Both the position numbers and the translations under genes were made by a program. The notes beneath the pieces are model-generated. The model searched no databases and was not told where the DNA came from. It saw nothing but the letters and a program-made list of their open reading frames with translations. From Candidatus Bathyarchaeota archaeon (lineage in GTDB: Archaea > Thermoproteota > Bathyarchaeia > Bathyarchaeales > Bathycorpusculaceae): 61,719 bases of DNA. Location: the NCBI GenBank assembly GCA_003141855.1, contig PLNS01000025.1, positions 1 through 61,719 of the forward strand, in the 5' to 3' direction. Below, piece after piece: positions 59,365-61,719 of this stretch (its first letter is position 1; each line of letters begins with the position of its first letter).

Positions 59365-60234
59365 TTAGAGCACCTTAGCTTTCTCTCTGTTCAACTTTGC
59401 CTGCAATATTTCGCCTTCATACTTTTGCAGGGCAGCTTTTACCGAATCAACTTTATCTTTGGAAACAACGGCGGTTACTGCAGGTCCTTTGCCGCAAAGC
59501 CCAGCCGCCACAGCTCCAGCAGCCAAAGCGTCTATGGCGATTGCTGTGTTGAGGTTGGAGGCTGAAGCGTAGATTAAGCCGTTAAGCGTTAGAGCTTCCC
59601 AAACTTTCCCCTCCAAAGCCTTCTCGAACGCGATTTCCACGAGCGGCTTGACGGTTTTGAGCCTGTCCACGTTTGAGTCGGCAGTGTAGGCTTTTTGTGG
59701 TGGAACATGGAAGAGCACCGTTAAATCATCAGGCAGCGGCAACTGCTTGATTATTTCTCTTTTCAGGTTATCAGTAATTACTATGCCGCCAAAGTATGAA
59801 GCGCAGGCATCGTCGAAGGCTCCTGTCACTGTGACTTTCGCGTCAAAAGCTGCCTCTACGCCCAACTTCACAATTTCCAAATCATCAAGGGTTTTGCCCA
59901 GTGCCGCTGTGGTCGCGAGAGCTGTAGCGTTTGCTGCTACGCTGCTGCTCTTGAGCCCTCTTGCGATGGGGATGTTTGAAAGGGTTTTTACTTTAACTCC
60001 AAAAGTCTTCTCTAAACCAAACCTTTGTAGGACTCTCGCCGCGGTTTTTTCTATGAGGAGCGTGCTTTCTTTTGGGTCAGAAACAATCTCCGCCCTTATG
60101 ACTCCTGGTTCTTCGGTTAGTTTAACTTCAGCTCTAGTCCACAAATCAACCCCGAACGCTGCACCTTTACCCAGCGCAATCGCGTTCACGATTGTTGCCG
60201 CCCCATGAGCAATAGCCACAGCTTTACCCGTCAA
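59365..60234 (-). CDS. aroK: Archaeal shikimate kinase (GHMP type)
   Basis: 289 residues. IARGLKSSSVAANATALATT is the GHMP phosphate-binding loop; AHGAATIVNAIALGKGAAFG and GLCGKGPAVTAVVSKDKVDS are the other two family motifs. This non-homologous kinase replaces bacterial AroK in archaea. TTG 60234 is the start. Confidence 0.93.
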   Translation of the reverse strand: MTGKAVAIAHGAATIVNAIALGKGAAFGVDLWTRAEVKLTEEPGVIRAEIVSDPKESTLLIEKTAARVLQRFGLEKTFGVKVKTLSNIPIARGLKSSSVAANATALATTAALGKTLDDLEIVKLGVEAAFDAKVTVTGAFDDACASYFGGIVITDNLKREIIKQLPLPDDLTVLFHVPPQKAYTADSNVDRLKTVKPLVEIAFEKALEGKVWEALTLNGLIYASASNLNTAIAIDALAAGAVAAGLCGKGPAVTAVVSKDKVDSVKAALQKYEGEILQAKLNREKAKVL

Positions 60235-60236
60235 CT

Positions 60237-61094
60237 TTACACCTTCATCAAATGATTAAGAGCTGCCTGCCTCATAACTTCAACTGGCGCAGATTTCCCC
60301 GTCCAGATTTCAAACGACGCAGCACCCTGATAAATCAACATCTCAACACCGCTCACAACTTTGGCGCCTGCCGCTTTGGCGTCTTTAGCCAGTTTGGTTT
60401 CGAGGGGGTTGTAAACTATATCCATTACCGCTAAATCAGGCCTTAACAGTTTAGGCGCCACGAGGCTTTCCTCGGCTTTCGGTTTCATTCCCACCGAAGT
60501 GGCGTTGATTAGAATATCTGAGTCTTGGAGGTTCTGTTGGATTTCCTTTGGCGAAAGCGAACCCGCAAATATTTTTTTGTTAGCTAACTTTTCCAGCAAT
60601 TTAGCTAACTCTTGGGCTGGTTTTACGGTTCGGTTCAAAACTGCCAGTTCATCGGATTCCTTAGCCATCGCGTACGCTATGGCTCTTGCAGCTCCGCCTG
60701 CACCAAGCAACAGAACCTTTCTGCCTTTCGGTTCCACGCCGTTTTCTCTTAGAGCTTTTAGCGCCCCAACTCCGTCTGTGTTGAAGCCGAAAAGTTTGCT
60801 TTCCTTGTTTAAGATAGTGTTGACTGAATTTACGATTTGGGCGGATAAGTCTACTCTGTCTAAAAAGTTTAGGACTGTACTCTTATGTGGCATAGTCACG
60901 TTTAACCCACGTATGTTTAGGGCTCGCATGCCGTTTAATGCGTTTTCAACTTCTGAAGGTTTCACTTTGAATGCCAAAAATGCGTAGTCGAGTTTGAGAG
61001 CGTTGAACGCTGCATTATGCATGATGGGGCTCAACGTGTGTTCTATGGGGTCGCCGATGACTCCGCAAACCCTTGTTTTTCCAGTCATAGCCAT
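60237..61094 (-). CDS. aroE: Shikimate dehydrogenase
   Basis: 285 residues. GVIGDPIEHTLSPIMHNAAF, NVTMPHKSTVLNFLD and LLLGAGGAARAIAYAMAKES (NADP motif), with INATSVGMKP. One base before the end of aroD. Confidence 0.95.
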   Translation of the reverse strand: MAMTGKTRVCGVIGDPIEHTLSPIMHNAAFNALKLDYAFLAFKVKPSEVENALNGMRALNIRGLNVTMPHKSTVLNFLDRVDLSAQIVNSVNTILNKESKLFGFNTDGVGALKALRENGVEPKGRKVLLLGAGGAARAIAYAMAKESDELAVLNRTVKPAQELAKLLEKLANKKIFAGSLSPKEIQQNLQDSDILINATSVGMKPKAEESLVAPKLLRPDLAVMDIVYNPLETKLAKDAKAAGAKVVSGVEMLIYQGAASFEIWTGKSAPVEVMRQAALNHLMKV

Positions 61095-61095
61095 G

Positions 61096-61719
61096 TTATT
61101 TTATCTCCAAGAGGTTGTAAGCAGCCCTCATTTCATTTATGCTCATTTGCCCAGTCGCGGTTTCGATGCCCTTCTCAAGCGAAGCAAAAGTGAAGAATGC
61201 TCCAAACAACGGCGAGAGAAGCCTTGAGATTTTGCCGTGTTCGCCCATGCAGAAACAAACCAGCTTAGCCTTGCTGGAAGCAAAAGAAACAAAGCTCAGA
61301 GTAGGCAGATTGTCTTCAATCTGTTTGGCTGTTGTAACAATCTTGCATATGCTGGCTCCGCTGGAAATCTCCTCGTCAAGGACTTTCTCCATCGCTGAAA
61401 CGTTGAGTGCGCCATCGAATTTGTGGTAGGAAACGATTGGTTTAGCCCCCAACAGCTTAAGTTGGCTGATTGTTTCTTTATGTTTTGGGCTTGACAAGTC
61501 AACATCAACATATTCAAAACCGTTTTTGGCGGCGTTTAGCAGGGTTTGTTGCCGCTCGGACTCGGTTCCAGCGAAAAAGCCTTTCTCGCTCTGGAGTTTG
61601 TTGGTGGCGATTAAAGGAATTTTTGTACTTGCAGAAACGTCTGATAGTTTGCGGGAAATTTCCAAACAGTCCAATCTAACTTCGATTAGGTCGGCTTGGG
61701 CTTTCTCTGCCTTCTCAAT
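61096..61719 (-). CDS. aroD: 3-dehydroquinate dehydratase, type I (5' end outside window)
   Basis: The frame is open to the window edge, so 207 C-terminal residues are seen (IEKAEKAQADLIEVRLDCLE onward). The catalytic His lies in VSYHKFDG and the Schiff-base Lys in ICKIVTTAKQ. It is the first gene seen of the aromatic operon; earlier steps may lie just beyond. Confidence 0.93.
   Translation of the reverse strand: MEKAEKAQADLIEVRLDCLEISRKLSDVSASTKIPLIATNKLQSEKGFFAGTESERQQTLLNAAKNGFEYVDVDLSSPKHKETISQLKLLGAKPIVSYHKFDGALNVSAMEKVLDEEISSGASICKIVTTAKQIEDNLPTLSFVSFASSKAKLVCFCMGEHGKISRLLSPLFGAFFTFASLEKGIETATGQMSINEMRAAYNLLEIK

Overview
The window reads as one chromosomal segment of an archaeon. Evidence: a 16S rRNA 5' end of archaeal type on the minus strand at position 326, a group II chaperonin, deoxyhypusine synthase, a TrmB-type regulator, a small TRAM protein, a GHMP-type shikimate kinase, TATA-box promoters, and frequent TTG/GTG starts behind AGGTG-like ribosome binding sites. 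The gene mix suggests an uncultured anaerobic lineage such as Bathyarchaeia, but that placement is inference; only the domain (Archaea) is firmly supported.

Layout. 1-0.65 kb: 5' part of the 16S gene, its folded leader and its promoter. 0.85-2.9 kb: tiny zinc-finger, HTH and zinc-ribbon genes, two copies of a dispersed repeat and one frameshifted gene. 3.0-11.4 kb: a candidate structured RNA, TRAM protein, radical SAM enzyme, many small membrane proteins, an ice-binding-like surface protein, PRC-barrel protein, TrmB regulator and a YdjM-like hydrolase. 11.9-13.5 kb: small charged, ribbon-helix-helix and zinc-ribbon proteins with a palindromic operator. 13.6-24.4 kb: phosphate uptake pair, divergent chaperonin, cupredoxin, an exported FAD dehydrogenase next to a TatA gene, a relic of an A-type ATP synthase operon, and a PAP2 phosphatase. 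24.4-31.2 kb: decayed small genes, a strong ncRNA candidate, a membrane spermidine-synthase-like protein, metal-binding-like small proteins and a winged-helix regulator. 31.6-38 kb: transsulfuration genes, a COG2522-like regulator, tRNA-Gln and deoxyhypusine synthase. 38-42.6 kb: CBS-pair protein, Kelch protein and several gene fragments. 42.8-53.6 kb: branched-chain amino acid synthesis (ilvD; ilvB-ilvN; leuC-leuD-leuB-leuA-pheA) on the plus strand. 54.7 kb to the end: a tightly packed minus-strand operon aroD-aroE-aroK-aroA-aroC-chorismate mutase-aminotransferase-tyrA. With pheA, these cover dehydroquinate to phenylalanine and tyrosine.

The strongest regulatory signals are two short promoter codes. 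The first, TTTGTCCG-N5-TCTTATAA, has six copies with exactly the same spacing between 27.9 and 35.4 kb. It lies in front of genes for a metal-binding-like small protein, a Met-rich exported protein, a His-rich membrane protein and a membrane spermidine-synthase-like protein, and in front of a long hairpin. The second, ATAAC-N3-GTTAT, sits just downstream of the TATA box at three promoters: cystathionine synthase/lyase, a membrane-protein/winged-helix pair, and the COG2522-like regulator itself.

A second theme is gene decay. About ten short genes are broken by single-base indels, internal stops or truncation, often at homopolymers, while all long biosynthetic genes are intact. This argues against a uniformly error-prone sequence, although individual homopolymer cases could still be sequencing errors.
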